From assembly GCA_046294815.1 (NCBI GenBank), contig JBKBOJ010000004.1:1-64000 (forward strand): a stretch of 64,000 bases of DNA, read 5' to 3'. Positions 6,887 to 16,327 of this stretch are shown here, one piece after another. Under the pieces are notes generated by a model. That model was not told the origin of the DNA, did no database searches, and saw nothing but the letters and a program-made list of their open reading frames with translations. The position numbers and the translations under genes are program-made. Every line of letters begins with the position of its first letter. The stretch's first letter is position 1. The DNA is from Pelomonas sp046294815. Its GTDB lineage: Bacteria; Pseudomonadota; Gammaproteobacteria; Burkholderiales; Burkholderiaceae_C.

Positions 6887-8689
6887 TCAGCGAGCCGGCA
6901 CGGGTCGAGGGGCCTCGCCGTCCAAGCGAATGACCCGCCGCGAGCGGCTCTCGGTGTCCTCCAGCGATTCGCTGACCAGCCGGTTGTGCTGAGCCCAGTC
7001 CTCGCTGCTCTTGATGATGCTGGGCTTGATCAGCACCACCAGCTCGCGCTTGCGGCCGTTGGTGGCGCGGTTGCCGAACAGCATGGAGGTCAGCGGGTTG
7101 CTGTCCGCGCCGGGCAGGCCGGAGCCGCGCCGGGAGGCTTCCATCTGCATCAGCCCGCCGATGGCCACGATGTGCCCGTCGGGGATGCGCACCACGGTGT
7201 CGCTCTCGTTCACGCTGGCACTGGCCAGCGGCAGCCTGAAATTGCCCACGGCGCCCAGGTCCACCTGCTTGACCCTTTCGGTGACGCTGGACACCGAGGG
7301 ATGGATGTGCAGCGTGATCATGTCGGCCGCGTCGATCTGCGGCGTCACGTCCAGCGCGATGCCGCTGAAGAAAGGTGTTAGCGTCAACGTCGGGATCTGG
7401 TTGGTGGTGCCGTTGTTGCCGACGTTGCCCGTGTTGGTGCCGCTGTTGCTGCCGCTGATGCCGGTGATGAAGTAGTCGTCGGTACCGACCTTGAGCACGG
7501 CCTTCTGGTTGTTCAGCGTCGCGATGCGCGGGCTGGACAGGATCTGCGTGTCGCCGTGGCTCTCGATGAAGCTCAGCAGCGCCTGGAAGCCGTTGCGGGC
7601 CAGCGCCATGCCGAAGGTGCCGCCGCCGGCCGAGGGCAGGGGGATGAGGTCTGGCCAGGCCGGCTGCTGGGTGCCGGTGGACAGCACCGGCAGACCGCGG
7701 CTGTTGCTGACCAGCGGGTTGATGATGGTGTTGACGCCATTGGGGATGGATGGGTTCACGCTGGTCTGGCCGATGCTGCCGCGGTCGCCGACGCGCGACC
7801 AGTCGATGCCGCTCTGGTAGCCCTCGCGCAGCTCCACCTCGACGATCTTGGCCTCCAGCATCACCTGGCGCTCCACGGCCACGCGGGTGGCCTTCAGCCA
7901 AGCCTCCACATGGCGCAGCTCGTCGGGCATGGCGCGCACGGCGACCGTGCCGGTCTGCGGGCTGGCGATGACGGCGCGCCCCTCACCGCTGCCCACCAGC
8001 GTGCGCAGCGCGGTGGTGGTCTCGGTCCAGAAATCGCCCGCCACCTTGGTGGTGAGCTGGCTGCTTTCCTGCTGCTGCACGCTCTGGGTGCCCGTGGAGG
8101 TGCTGCTGGCGCCGGTGGAGCCGCTGTTGCTGCTGAGCGGCGCGGCGCCGGAGCTCACGCGTACCTCGCTGCGGCCGCTGCGCTGGTGGGCCAGCGCGTT
8201 GATCGTGAACACGCGCGTCTGCAGCGTCGGTGGGAAGACCGTGATGCGCCGGCCGTCGATGGCGTAGTCGAAGCCGTAGACTTCGCGGATCGCGTCCAGC
8301 GCCTCGCGCAGCGTCACGCCCTTGAGCGTGACCGACAGCGTGCCGCTGACGCTGGGGTGGACCAGCATGCTGTAGCGCGTGTCGCTGACCAGCGAGAGGA
8401 ACACGTCACGCGCCTGCGCGCCGTTGACGATCAGGTCGAAGCGCGGCTCGGGCGGTGCGGTCGGCGTCGGTGCGGTCGGCGTCGGTGCGGGCAGCGGCTG
8501 GGCTTCGGGTGCCGAGGCGGTGGCCGACGGCGGGGCCATGCGCGGTTGGGCCTGCAACTCCTCGCGCAGCGCTTGGCTGGGTTGGGCCAGGCGCAGGGGC
8601 TTGTCGGCACAGCCGGACAGGCCAGCGGCCACGAGCAGTGCGGTGCTCAGCAGCAGCGGGTGCCGGGAGGGGTGAACGCGGGCCTTCAT
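6887..8689 (-). CDS. mshL: MSHA-type pilus secretin
   Basis: A 600-residue outer-membrane secretin through which the pilus passes. The start carries a lipoprotein signal (lipobox LSGC, Cys about residue 27). Then come a Pro-rich linker (APTPTAPTPTAPPEP), an STN/N0-like domain (ARDVFLSLVSDTRYSMLVHPSVSGTL), an N1-like domain with a Ser/Thr-rich insert, and the conserved secretin domain with VERQVMLEAKIVEVEL and the C-terminal NRATNGRKRELVVLIKPSII. It is the last gene of the leftward pilus operon and overlaps mshK by four bases (ATGA). Confidence 0.93.
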   Translation of the reverse strand: MKARVHPSRHPLLLSTALLVAAGLSGCADKPLRLAQPSQALREELQAQPRMAPPSATASAPEAQPLPAPTPTAPTPTAPPEPRFDLIVNGAQARDVFLSLVSDTRYSMLVHPSVSGTLSVTLKGVTLREALDAIREVYGFDYAIDGRRITVFPPTLQTRVFTINALAHQRSGRSEVRVSSGAAPLSSNSGSTGASSTSTGTQSVQQQESSQLTTKVAGDFWTETTTALRTLVGSGEGRAVIASPQTGTVAVRAMPDELRHVEAWLKATRVAVERQVMLEAKIVEVELREGYQSGIDWSRVGDRGSIGQTSVNPSIPNGVNTIINPLVSNSRGLPVLSTGTQQPAWPDLIPLPSAGGGTFGMALARNGFQALLSFIESHGDTQILSSPRIATLNNQKAVLKVGTDDYFITGISGSNSGTNTGNVGNNGTTNQIPTLTLTPFFSGIALDVTPQIDAADMITLHIHPSVSSVTERVKQVDLGAVGNFRLPLASASVNESDTVVRIPDGHIVAIGGLMQMEASRRGSGLPGADSNPLTSMLFGNRATNGRKRELVVLIKPSIIKSSEDWAQHNRLVSESLEDTESRSRRVIRLDGEAPRPVPAR

Positions 8690-9081
8690 GGCTTCTCCTT
8701 GGATTTCTGGGCGCCGCTCGCTGCAGGCGGCTCGGCGCGCTTCTCGACGCCGCCGTACAGCGGCTCGCGACGCAGTTGGCCGGCCGCACGCAGCCAGACG
8801 GCCTGGGCGGTGATGCGCTCGATGCGCGCGCCGTCGAGGCTGTCGCCCACCGCGTAGCGTCGCCCACGCTGCACCACGTAGGCGCGACCGTTGGTGAACA
8901 CGACGTGGCGGATCGCCGTGTCGGCCGGTTCCGCCCCCGACGCGGTCGAGGCCGCTGCCGCGGCAGCGATGGCGTTGCGCAGTGCGGGTGGCCAGGCCGT
9001 CGGGTCGCGCGTGCCGTCGTCGTCGGCCGCGTGGGTAGCGCCGGCGGCAATCAGCAGGGCCAGCAGGGCGGCTGCTCTCAT
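8686..9081 (-). CDS. mshK: MshK-like pilus biogenesis protein
   Basis: A 131-residue exported protein: signal peptide of about 18 residues (ALLALLIAAGATHA), an Ala-rich stretch, then a compact domain (RRYAVGDSLDGARIERITAQAVWLR) of the PilP/GspC-like kind that links inner-membrane proteins to the secretin. The tail is basic and Pro-rich. The name rests on position between mshJ and mshL and on the domain pattern; sequence identity in this family is low. Overlaps with both neighbours indicate coupled translation. Confidence 0.75.
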   Translation of the reverse strand: MRAAALLALLIAAGATHAADDDGTRDPTAWPPALRNAIAAAAAASTASGAEPADTAIRHVVFTNGRAYVVQRGRRYAVGDSLDGARIERITAQAVWLRAAGQLRREPLYGGVEKRAEPPAASGAQKSKEKP

Positions 9082-9758
9082 GGCTGCACCTTCAACAGAT
9101 GGATGCGCGCCAGCAGGCGCGGCTTGTCGTCGGGGCCGCTGCGGGCCACTTGCATTTCGCCCCAGCGCAGCGCCGGCAGCTCGCGCTCCAGTGCCTGCAG
9201 ATAGCGGTGCGTGTCCGCATAGCTGCCCTGCACCTGCAGCTCGACGCCCTGCCAGCTCAGGCCGGCCAGCGCGGTCGGCGCGGGCGCGCCGGGTGCCGCG
9301 GGGCTGGCGGGCTCGTCGGCCAGGAGTGTCAGGCGCTCCAGCAGCAGCCCGGGCTGGTTGGCCAGCACGCGCTGCAGCAGCGCCGACAGGCCCTCGGCCG
9401 AACTGGGGCTGCTGGCGCGGCGTAGCGCATCATCCAGACGCTGGCGTTCGGCGCGGGCGGCTTCGAGCTGGGCCTGCAGATGCGCAGCAGGGGTGTCCGT
9501 CTCGGTGCGGCTGGCGGCGCGGAACTGCTCGCGCAGGCGGTTCGTTTCATCGATCGCGCGGGCGCGCGCCTCGCTGCGCTGCTGGGCGCGCGCCGCCAGC
9601 GGCTCCAGCACCAGGCTGTCGAACACCAGCGCCATGACGGCCGCAATGCTCAGGAACAGGAAGACGCGCTCGCGCAAGCTCAGCGCATCGATGCGTTGGG
9701 CCTGCTGCGCCCAGCGGGCGCGCAGCGGTGCCAGGGCACGACCGGCTGCGGTTCTCAT
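9078..9758 (-). CDS. mshJ: MshJ/PilO-like inner-membrane alignment protein
   Basis: A 226-residue bitopic protein: cytoplasmic N-terminus, one membrane helix at about 33-52 (VFLFLSIAAVMALVFDSLVL), a long coiled coil (about 55-120) and a C-terminal ferredoxin-like domain (GVELQVQGSYADTHRYLQAL), the layout of PilO/GspM proteins. It pairs with the PilN-like protein upstream to form the periplasmic frame between motor and secretin. The start MRTAAGRALAPL overlaps the stop of the PilN-like gene; an open frame extending further upstream is only a shadow of that gene. Confidence 0.85.
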   Translation of the reverse strand: MRTAAGRALAPLRARWAQQAQRIDALSLRERVFLFLSIAAVMALVFDSLVLEPLAARAQQRSEARARAIDETNRLREQFRAASRTETDTPAAHLQAQLEAARAERQRLDDALRRASSPSSAEGLSALLQRVLANQPGLLLERLTLLADEPASPAAPGAPAPTALAGLSWQGVELQVQGSYADTHRYLQALERELPALRWGEMQVARSGPDDKPRLLARIHLLKVQP

Positions 9759-10423
9759 GGCGTGCCTCCGCTGGCGCTGCTGGAAGCCGCTGCCGGCGCA
9801 CTGACGACGTGGAAGGACCAGACCGGCAGCGTGGTCTGGGCGGGCAGCCCCCCGCGAGCCAGCAGCGGCTCGCGGCCGGCGTCTATGCCCTGGCGTTCGA
9901 CGCGCAACGCGGTCAGCGTCTGGCCGGCCAGCAGCGGATGGCTGGCCAGGCGGCCGAGCCAGGGCCGCAGGACTGAGGTGTCCAGCGTGCCGCCGACGAT
10001 TTCCAAGCGGCCCGGTGCGTAACGCAGCTCGGTGAGCCAGGCGGCCTCGGGCAGGCTGCGCGCCACCAGGGTCAGCAGGTCGGAATGGCGCTGCCCATCG
10101 GTGCCTTCGCTGACGCTTTGCAGCAGGGCGCGTCGCGCGGCATTGCCGGCCTCCAGCGGCAGCAACTGCTGCTGGAGGCTGGCGGCGTCGGCCGGTGCGG
10201 GCAGGCCCGCTTGGGCGGCCTGGAGCGCCTGCCGCTCGGCGGTGAGTTGGGCGATGAAGGCCTGCTGCTGGGCCTCGGCGCGGCGGTCCTGCTGGTGCAG
10301 CCAGAGCGCAGCGGCGCCACCGGCCAGCAGCAACAAGCCGCAGGCCTGCAGCAGGGCCTGCGCCGAAAAGTGGCGCTTGGGCGTCAGCAGGATGGGCGTG
10401 AGCAGGTTGATCTGCTGAGGCAT
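9755..10423 (-). CDS. PilN-like pilus assembly protein
   Basis: A 222-residue bitopic protein that begins MPQQINLL, the short cytoplasmic INL motif by which PilN proteins bind their actin-like partner PilM. A membrane helix follows (about 23-43), then a coiled coil and a periplasmic fold ending GRLEIVGGTLDTSVLRPWLGRLASHP. In the Vibrio MSHA locus this part is often considered with mshI (MshI2). Here it is a separate gene directly after the PilM-like gene, sharing bases with its stop. Confidence 0.85.
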   Translation of the reverse strand: MPQQINLLTPILLTPKRHFSAQALLQACGLLLLAGGAAALWLHQQDRRAEAQQQAFIAQLTAERQALQAAQAGLPAPADAASLQQQLLPLEAGNAARRALLQSVSEGTDGQRHSDLLTLVARSLPEAAWLTELRYAPGRLEIVGGTLDTSVLRPWLGRLASHPLLAGQTLTALRVERQGIDAGREPLLARGGLPAQTTLPVWSFHVVSAPAAASSSASGGTP

Positions 10424-11427
10424 CAGAGCTGTCTCCGTGTCTCGGTGCGCAATGCGGCGCCCAGCAGCGGCAGGCAGGCGGCCAGGGCCCGCGAGGCTTC
10501 GGCACCTTCGGGCGTCGGCGCATCGGGCGCGAAGGCGGCCAGCGCGTCGAGCGCGACCGTGCGCTGGCCCAGCTCGCGCTGGATCAACGCGGCCAGTTCG
10601 GCGCCATGCTCGGCGGTGACGACGTACAGACGCGCCAGTGGCAGCGCGGGCCAGCTGCGCTCCCAGACGTCGATGGAGCGCTGCAGCTCCACCACCAGCG
10701 GCGATTCCTGAGGGCTGCTGCCGTCTAGGGCAACGCCTGGCTGGTACTCGAAGCCCAGCGGCAGCTCGGCGGCGGTCGTGTCGGTGTGCTCGCCGCGCGC
10801 CCGCGCCAGCAGGGCCGGGTCGCCCTCCAGGCGACGCGTGTAGAACAGCTCGTCGTCAGCGCAGATCACCAGCAGGCAGTGGTGCTCGTCGATCAGCACC
10901 GCCGCGCAGGCGCGCTCCGCCAGGCCGTCGGCACCGGCTTGGCGGGTCAGCAGGTTGCGCAGTGCGGTCTCCCAGATGTCGACGATGTGAAGCTCGCCGG
11001 CAATGGCGGCCGCAGCGCTGGTGAGGGTCTTGATCGCACTGTTGCGCGCCGCGACGACGAAGAGCTGCCGGGCGCCGATGTGGTCGGGTCGCGGGACCAC
11101 GCCGCCGACGTGCATCACGTCCAGCGTCAGCTCGGCGACGTCCACGTCCACCATCTCCTTGATGTGCCATCGTGCGGCAGCCTTGACTTCCTCGGGCGGC
11201 ACGTTGGGCGTGTCGATGCGGAAGATCTGGTAATCCGACGGCTCCAGCAGCGCCAGCGCCTCGCCGCACGGGATGGGCCTGGCGCCGTCGAGCAGCCCCC
11301 AGCGCAGCAGTTGCGGCAGCCGCCCGTCTGCTGGCTCACCGTCGGTCAGCACGAAGGCATGCTGCTCGCCGAGGCGGCGCAGCAGCAGGCGTTGGCCGTT
11401 GCGGCGGGTAGACCAGGGCCAGCGCAT
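10423..11427 (-). CDS. mshI: MshI/PilM-like actin-fold pilus assembly protein
   Basis: A 334-residue protein with no signal peptide or membrane helix. The fold is that of the PilM/GspL cytoplasmic domain: an N-terminal EPSDYQIFRIDTPNVPPEEVKAA-type segment (here split in the middle), ARQLFVVAARNSAIKTL, and a second lobe with HCLLVICADDELFYTRRLEG. It would sit on the inner face of the membrane and bind the INL motif of the PilN-like protein. The start MRWPWSTRRNGQRLLLRRLG overlaps the mshQ stop codon. Residues for nucleotide binding cannot be judged by eye. Confidence 0.85.
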   Translation of the reverse strand: MRWPWSTRRNGQRLLLRRLGEQHAFVLTDGEPADGRLPQLLRWGLLDGARPIPCGEALALLEPSDYQIFRIDTPNVPPEEVKAAARWHIKEMVDVDVAELTLDVMHVGGVVPRPDHIGARQLFVVAARNSAIKTLTSAAAAIAGELHIVDIWETALRNLLTRQAGADGLAERACAAVLIDEHHCLLVICADDELFYTRRLEGDPALLARARGEHTDTTAAELPLGFEYQPGVALDGSSPQESPLVVELQRSIDVWERSWPALPLARLYVVTAEHGAELAALIQRELGQRTVALDALAAFAPDAPTPEGAEASRALAACLPLLGAALRTETRRQL

Positions 11428-14400
11428 CAGAAGTTTTCCCTTTGGTAGATGATGCCGTCGCTGCCGCGGTACAGGCCCCAGGTCGCGCGTGCGCTGGGGT
11501 CGCTGCTCGGCGCGCTGCCGCACCAGGCGCCGCGCAGGGCGGCCAGGTTGGCGCCGCTGGTGGCGGGCGTGGTGGCGGTCCAGCCGCTGACGGTCTTGAG
11601 GCAGGATTGGTCGGCCGGGTTCGCGCCGGCGCCCAGCGCGATGGCCACGTCCATGCTGCCCACACGGTTGCCGCCCGGTGGCGACAGCGTGATGACGCTG
11701 CCACCGGCCGGGTTGACGGTGACGGTGCTCGGGGTCATGACCGCGTCGGCCGCTGTGAGCGTCTTGCGGAAGTTGCCGAAGCTCAGGTTGGCGGCGCTCA
11801 CGCGGGTGCAGGCATCGAGGTCGTTGATCTTGTAGTTGCCGGTCGCGGCGTCCCAGTATTGCGCCACCAGCGGCAGCCGCAGCGGGCGGTTGGCGGCACT
11901 CATGCCATTTTGCAGGCGCAGCCGGCCGTACCGCAGCGGGATTTGTCCGAGCAGCGCCACATCGGCGCCGTTGGCGGGCACGTCGGTGTCCAGGTCCAGC
12001 GCAAGCATTGTCACACCGTCGCTGTCCATTGGCGCGATGCCGAAGCGGGCATTGTCGAAGGGGCCGACCGGCGTGTTGCCGCGCGTCACGTTGAGGGTCA
12101 GGCCCACTTGGGCCACGCCGGCATTCCAGCTCCCGCTGCCATTGGAGACGGTGTATTGGGCTGGCTTGAACATGGTCGTGCCCGCGATGCCGGCGAGATG
12201 GAGGTTGGCCGGCGTGGCCACGACGAGCTTGGCGAAGCTGCCGCTGTAGTTCTGGGTGGTGTTGCCGGCGGCATTGCGCGCGGTCAGCGTGAAGGCCAGC
12301 CCGATGTCCTCACCCAGGTAGCTGAAGGTGGAGGCCGGGCTGCAGGCGAGGGCGCTGCGGTGGGTGATGGCGGCCGCGCTCAGCGCAAAGCCGGCCGGGA
12401 TGAAGCGGCCGATGCGGTTGTTCTGCGCACCGCTGCCGTTGAACACCACCGCGTCGAGCGCAAGGCCGCTGAACAGGAAGTCGCTGACCACGCCGCTGGT
12501 GTTGAGCAAAAAGCTGCCGACCTCGCTGTAGGCGAGGTTGTTGACCGTCACGCTGCCGCCCGAGAAGCCGGTGATGAGGTTGTTGCTCAGGCTGCCCAGC
12601 ACGCCGCCGTTCGCCGCGGTTGGCGTCTGCGAGCCGGCCACCGGGGTGAGATTGACCGCGCTGTTGAAGCTGGCCGCCAGGCCGCCGGCGCTGACTTGGG
12701 CCAGGCTGGCGCCGGCGTCCGGCACGCCGTCGTCGTTGGCATCGGCACCGGCGGCCCAGCGGTAGGCGGCCACGTTGGCGGAGAACGGCGCGCCGGCCTT
12801 GCCGAAGACCGCATCGGTCGGCGCGCTGCCGCCGGGGTTGCCGGTGCCGGCGATGCTGAGGCCACTGATGCCAATGGCGAAGGGCCGCACGACGAGGTCG
12901 CCAATGCTGCCGCTGACCGTGGCGGCTGCATAGGCGAGGGAATCGTCATCCAGGTACAGCGTGTAGCGGCCGATGTCGGTCGTGGCGAGCTGCAGTTGGG
13001 CGACGCCCGCGTTGAAGGCCAGCGCAAGGTTGTCTGTCGTCGGCCGCGTTGCCGGCACGGCCAGCGACGGGCTGACGACGCGGGGCGCCGCCCAACTGCC
13101 GCCGGCGTCGCTGCGCCAGAGCTTGAGGTTGCGCGTGCCGGTGTAGTCGGTGGCAACACCGCAGCTGCCGCTGCTGGGATCCTTCTTGATGAGGGAGACC
13201 TGCATATCGTGTGGCCGCCCGGCGACGAGCACCTTGCTGCCGGCGATCTTGCCGGCCAGGTCCTCCGTCCAGACGAAGGCGTTGTCGCTGAAGCGCACGG
13301 GCGACGAGGTCCAGGAAGTGCTCGCGAGCAGGCTGTCGACGGCGGTGATGCTGACCGCCTGCGCCAGGCTGTGCGATAGCTGCAGCCGCGCGACGCCGGC
13401 ATCAGCGGCGACGAAGCTGTAGCTCGCATTGCCGCTGCCCGGCGCGCCAGGCGTCAACGTGCCGGCAGGTGCCGGCCCCGTATCCGCCAGCCAGTCGCCG
13501 CGGCCGCTGGAGGTGCTGAGGTTGACCGTGCCGGTGTAGCCGGCCATGACGATGTTGCAGGCGGCGTCGCTGCAGGCGCGCAGCGTGACGCTGAGGGGCG
13601 CGCAGGTGCTGCCCGTGGTGGCTGCAGGCACGGCTTCCACGTGGTGTAGCGGCGGGGGACAGACACGCGTGATCGCCATGTCCGCCGCCAACTCGACGGC
13701 GGAGATCTCGTAGTTGTAGACCCGCAGTTCATCGAGCACGCCATTGGCGGCATTGACCGTCCCGTTGGCTGGCGGGGCATTGCCGCGGTTGTCGCCAGCG
13801 AACAGTGTGCTGAGGGAGTTGTCCAGTGTGCCGGAGGTGGTGCCGCTGATCGCGCCGACCTGAATCCCGTTGACGTAGATGCGCACGCTGCTCTGGCCCG
13901 TTCCGGTGGCAAGCCGCCAGCTGAATGCGACATGCCGCCAGGTGCCGGCAGGGACCATCTGCGCCGGACTGACTGCCGAGAGCACGGCGCCATTGCTGTC
14001 CGACACGGACGCGCGCAGGGATCCATCGGCCTGGCGCATCAGGAAGAACGGGCGGTTGGCCACGGTGGTGGCGTCCAGCAGCATCGCGGCACCAGTGTTC
14101 CACGCCGTATTGGCCTGGTACCAGAAGGTCACACCGCCGCTGTCCCCGATGCTGGATTTGACGTTCAGCAGCGTGTCGACCGCATTGCTGGCCGAACTGC
14201 CGTCAGCGGGCACGGCCAGTCCGCGGCAGACATAGCCGCCGGGCACACTGCTGGCCGAGCCGACGCGCACGCCGTTGTTGCCGTTGCCACTGCTGTCCAC
14301 CACTTCACCGACCCGGCCGCTGTAGCCCCACTCATCGAAACGGTATTCCGCGCGTCGGGTGGGCACGCCGCTGGGCTGGAACCAGCGGATGGCGCTGCCA

Positions 14401-15065
14401 TTGGCGTTGTAGCCGCTGTTGTAGGAGTACTGGGTGTAGTCGTTACCGTCGACCTGCACGCCGATGGTGGCGTTCGAGCCCGTGGCGTTGGCATTGCCAT
14501 ACTGGAACTTGAACTCGCCGTTCACGCCCGGCGCGCTTTCGTACAAGATGATCTGGAAGGTATAGGGCGTGTTCGTGTTGTATTGGTAGACGCCGTTCCA
14601 GGACACGACGAGGTAGCGGTTGGGCGCCGTGCCCTTTTGTTGCCAGGTGACGCCGCCGCTGCCGGGCTGGCTGGGGTTGAGGTCGGTCCAGTAGGCGAGG
14701 ATGACGTTGGTGGTCGCGGCGGCCGTGCAGCGCGTGTATGGAGTCGCTGCACCGGCTGGCAGGGGACGGTTCGTGTAGTTGCGGAAAAAGCCGGTGTCGC
14801 TGCCGAACTGCAGGCCGCCGTTGGCCAGAACCCTGACCGAGGTGTAGTCGGTGCCCGCGAAGCGGAAGCTGAAGCCGCCGGTAAAGCTGATGGTCGCCTT
14901 GTCGTCGTCGCCGGGATAGCTGGTGCACGTGCGCTCCCAGGCCAGCGTGTTGGTCGCCGTCTCCCAGGCGAAGCTGTCGCTTCGGAACGTGTACGTGCCG
15001 GCGAGCGCGCGGCTGCCCAGCAGCGCCAGCACCATCAGGACGAGCACTGTGCGCAGCGACTTCAT
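11427..15065 (-). CDS. mshQ: MshQ-like giant exported protein (LamG + DUF6701)
   Basis: A 1212-residue protein with a signal peptide (about 1-22, ending SRALA). An N-terminal beta-rich domain (SFTGGFSFRFAGTDYTSVRVLANGG type) is followed by a LamG/concanavalin-like domain (about 265-450; DSSGNGNNGVRVGSASSVPG, GTWRHVAFSWRLATGTGQSS), Cys-rich Ig-like segments, and a long C-terminal DUF6701 region of MshQ proteins. It is predicted to be surface-exposed, possibly a pilus-tip or pilus-associated adhesin (inference from lectin-like fold and locus). It lies between mshP and mshI with overlapping codons on both sides. No frameshift is seen over its length. Confidence 0.88.
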   Translation of the reverse strand: MKSLRTVLVLMVLALLGSRALAGTYTFRSDSFAWETATNTLAWERTCTSYPGDDDKATISFTGGFSFRFAGTDYTSVRVLANGGLQFGSDTGFFRNYTNRPLPAGAATPYTRCTAAATTNVILAYWTDLNPSQPGSGGVTWQQKGTAPNRYLVVSWNGVYQYNTNTPYTFQIILYESAPGVNGEFKFQYGNANATGSNATIGVQVDGNDYTQYSYNSGYNANGSAIRWFQPSGVPTRRAEYRFDEWGYSGRVGEVVDSSGNGNNGVRVGSASSVPGGYVCRGLAVPADGSSASNAVDTLLNVKSSIGDSGGVTFWYQANTAWNTGAAMLLDATTVANRPFFLMRQADGSLRASVSDSNGAVLSAVSPAQMVPAGTWRHVAFSWRLATGTGQSSVRIYVNGIQVGAISGTTSGTLDNSLSTLFAGDNRGNAPPANGTVNAANGVLDELRVYNYEISAVELAADMAITRVCPPPLHHVEAVPAATTGSTCAPLSVTLRACSDAACNIVMAGYTGTVNLSTSSGRGDWLADTGPAPAGTLTPGAPGSGNASYSFVAADAGVARLQLSHSLAQAVSITAVDSLLASTSWTSSPVRFSDNAFVWTEDLAGKIAGSKVLVAGRPHDMQVSLIKKDPSSGSCGVATDYTGTRNLKLWRSDAGGSWAAPRVVSPSLAVPATRPTTDNLALAFNAGVAQLQLATTDIGRYTLYLDDDSLAYAAATVSGSIGDLVVRPFAIGISGLSIAGTGNPGGSAPTDAVFGKAGAPFSANVAAYRWAAGADANDDGVPDAGASLAQVSAGGLAASFNSAVNLTPVAGSQTPTAANGGVLGSLSNNLITGFSGGSVTVNNLAYSEVGSFLLNTSGVVSDFLFSGLALDAVVFNGSGAQNNRIGRFIPAGFALSAAAITHRSALACSPASTFSYLGEDIGLAFTLTARNAAGNTTQNYSGSFAKLVVATPANLHLAGIAGTTMFKPAQYTVSNGSGSWNAGVAQVGLTLNVTRGNTPVGPFDNARFGIAPMDSDGVTMLALDLDTDVPANGADVALLGQIPLRYGRLRLQNGMSAANRPLRLPLVAQYWDAATGNYKINDLDACTRVSAANLSFGNFRKTLTAADAVMTPSTVTVNPAGGSVITLSPPGGNRVGSMDVAIALGAGANPADQSCLKTVSGWTATTPATSGANLAALRGAWCGSAPSSDPSARATWGLYRGSDGIIYQRENF

Positions 15066-15511
15066 TTGGCGAGGCTGCGGCTGAGCTGGCGCTCGACATA
15101 GGTGGGCTGCGTGGACCCGCTCGGGCAGCTTGCACCGGCAGGCGCGTTGCATGCCGTGGCCAGCAGTTCGTAGAAGGCCAGCGTGGTGTCGCCGTCGGAC
15201 AGCGTGCCCGCAGCGGGCGTCCGGGTACAGCTCACCGTGACGGTGAAGCCGCCGAGCTGGTCCGTCAGGGCGATGCTGCGCGTGGCGAAGCAGGCCGGCC
15301 GGCCTGCCCCTGGCAGGATCTGGTAGCTGCCCCATTCCAGACCGGCCAGCGCGGCCTGGTAGGCCTTGGCCGCTGCCAGTTCGCCCGCCGAGCCCAACTG
15401 CTGGCGTTGACTCAACGCGGCCAGCCCTGCGCCCAACGCGGCCAGCGCAACGAGGATGAACAGCATGGACATCATGGTGAAACCGCGCACCGCGGCGATG
15501 TGCCGTGTCAT
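15062..15511 (-). CDS. mshP: MshP-like minor pilin
   Basis: A 149-residue pilin-like protein. The leader MTRHIAAVRG is followed by FTMMSMLFILVALAALGAGL, a type IV pilin-type helix that lacks the usual Glu at mature position 5, as is typical of the MshP/PilX class. Four cysteines lie in the C-terminal half (ACFATRS, VSCTRT, TACNAPAGASCPSG), suggesting disulfides. By analogy with PilX/GspK it would help prime or cap pilus assembly. It overlaps both neighbours by four bases. Confidence 0.85.
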   Translation of the reverse strand: MTRHIAAVRGFTMMSMLFILVALAALGAGLAALSQRQQLGSAGELAAAKAYQAALAGLEWGSYQILPGAGRPACFATRSIALTDQLGGFTVTVSCTRTPAAGTLSDGDTTLAFYELLATACNAPAGASCPSGSTQPTYVERQLSRSLAK

Positions 15512-16326
15512 GGCAGGTTGTCCACGTGGACGGCGTGGTAGAGGCTCACGGTCTCGCCCTGGTCGCGCAAGGTGATTTGCAGGCTGACCAGGCCAAACCG
15601 GGCGCCGACGGCGCCGGGGTTGAAGCTGAAACGGCAACCTTCCACGTCGCGCGCCAGCACCGCGCTGGTGCCGCCTACGGGCGGATCGGCCTGGACGGCG
15701 TTGAAGCCATAGCCGCTGTGGCGCACCAGGGTGCGGGTGCTGGGGGCGCAGCGGTAGCTGACGGGCTGCTCGATGGCGTAGACGCGGAATGGCGGCGCCT
15801 GCAGCACATTGGGCAGGGCGGCGCCGCTGATGCCGACACTGCTCGCATTGCCGGGCGCGCTGGTGGACGTGCGTACGTTGGCCAGCGTGTAGGCGTCGGC
15901 GTCGGGTGTGCCGGCGCCGAGGTTGTACCAGGCCAGGCGCTGCGCGGCAGCGCTGAGCTTCAGCGGCGGGCCGACGATGTCGAAGGACGCATCGGCCGTG
16001 CCGAACTGCAGTGGGTTGCCGCCTTCGGTGGCATAGCGGGCCGCGCCGCTGACCGGGATCAACTCCAGGCTGCGCTCGCTGGCCGAGACGCGCACGCTGT
16101 TGGGCAGGGCTTGGCTGAGGTCGCGGCCGATGCGGCGCAGCGCGGTATCGGCCTGGTCGCCAAGCCGGGCGCGGGCGGCGCTGGCGAAGTAGGCGGTGGC
16201 GGCGGGCACGATGAAGATCGCGACGACGCCAACCACCACGCCGGTGATGGTGATGGCCATCACCGCCTCGATCAGCGTGAAGCCGCGCTGCCGGGACGGG
16301 TTGCGGGGCCAGATGAGGGGCGTCAT
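15508..16326 (-). CDS. mshO: MshO-like minor pilin (PilW class)
   Basis: A 272-residue prepilin. The leader ends RQRG before FTLIEAVMAITITGVVVGVV, with Glu at mature +5, the signature for prepilin peptidase cleavage and methylation. The length and C-terminal beta-rich domain (DVEGCRFSFNPGAVGARFGL) match PilW/MshO-type subunits. It overlaps mshP by four bases and sits 1 bp from mshD, so it is part of one transcript. Confidence 0.88.
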   Translation of the reverse strand: MTPLIWPRNPSRQRGFTLIEAVMAITITGVVVGVVAIFIVPAATAYFASAARARLGDQADTALRRIGRDLSQALPNSVRVSASERSLELIPVSGAARYATEGGNPLQFGTADASFDIVGPPLKLSAAAQRLAWYNLGAGTPDADAYTLANVRTSTSAPGNASSVGISGAALPNVLQAPPFRVYAIEQPVSYRCAPSTRTLVRHSGYGFNAVQADPPVGGTSAVLARDVEGCRFSFNPGAVGARFGLVSLQITLRDQGETVSLYHAVHVDNLP

Positions 16327-16327
16327 G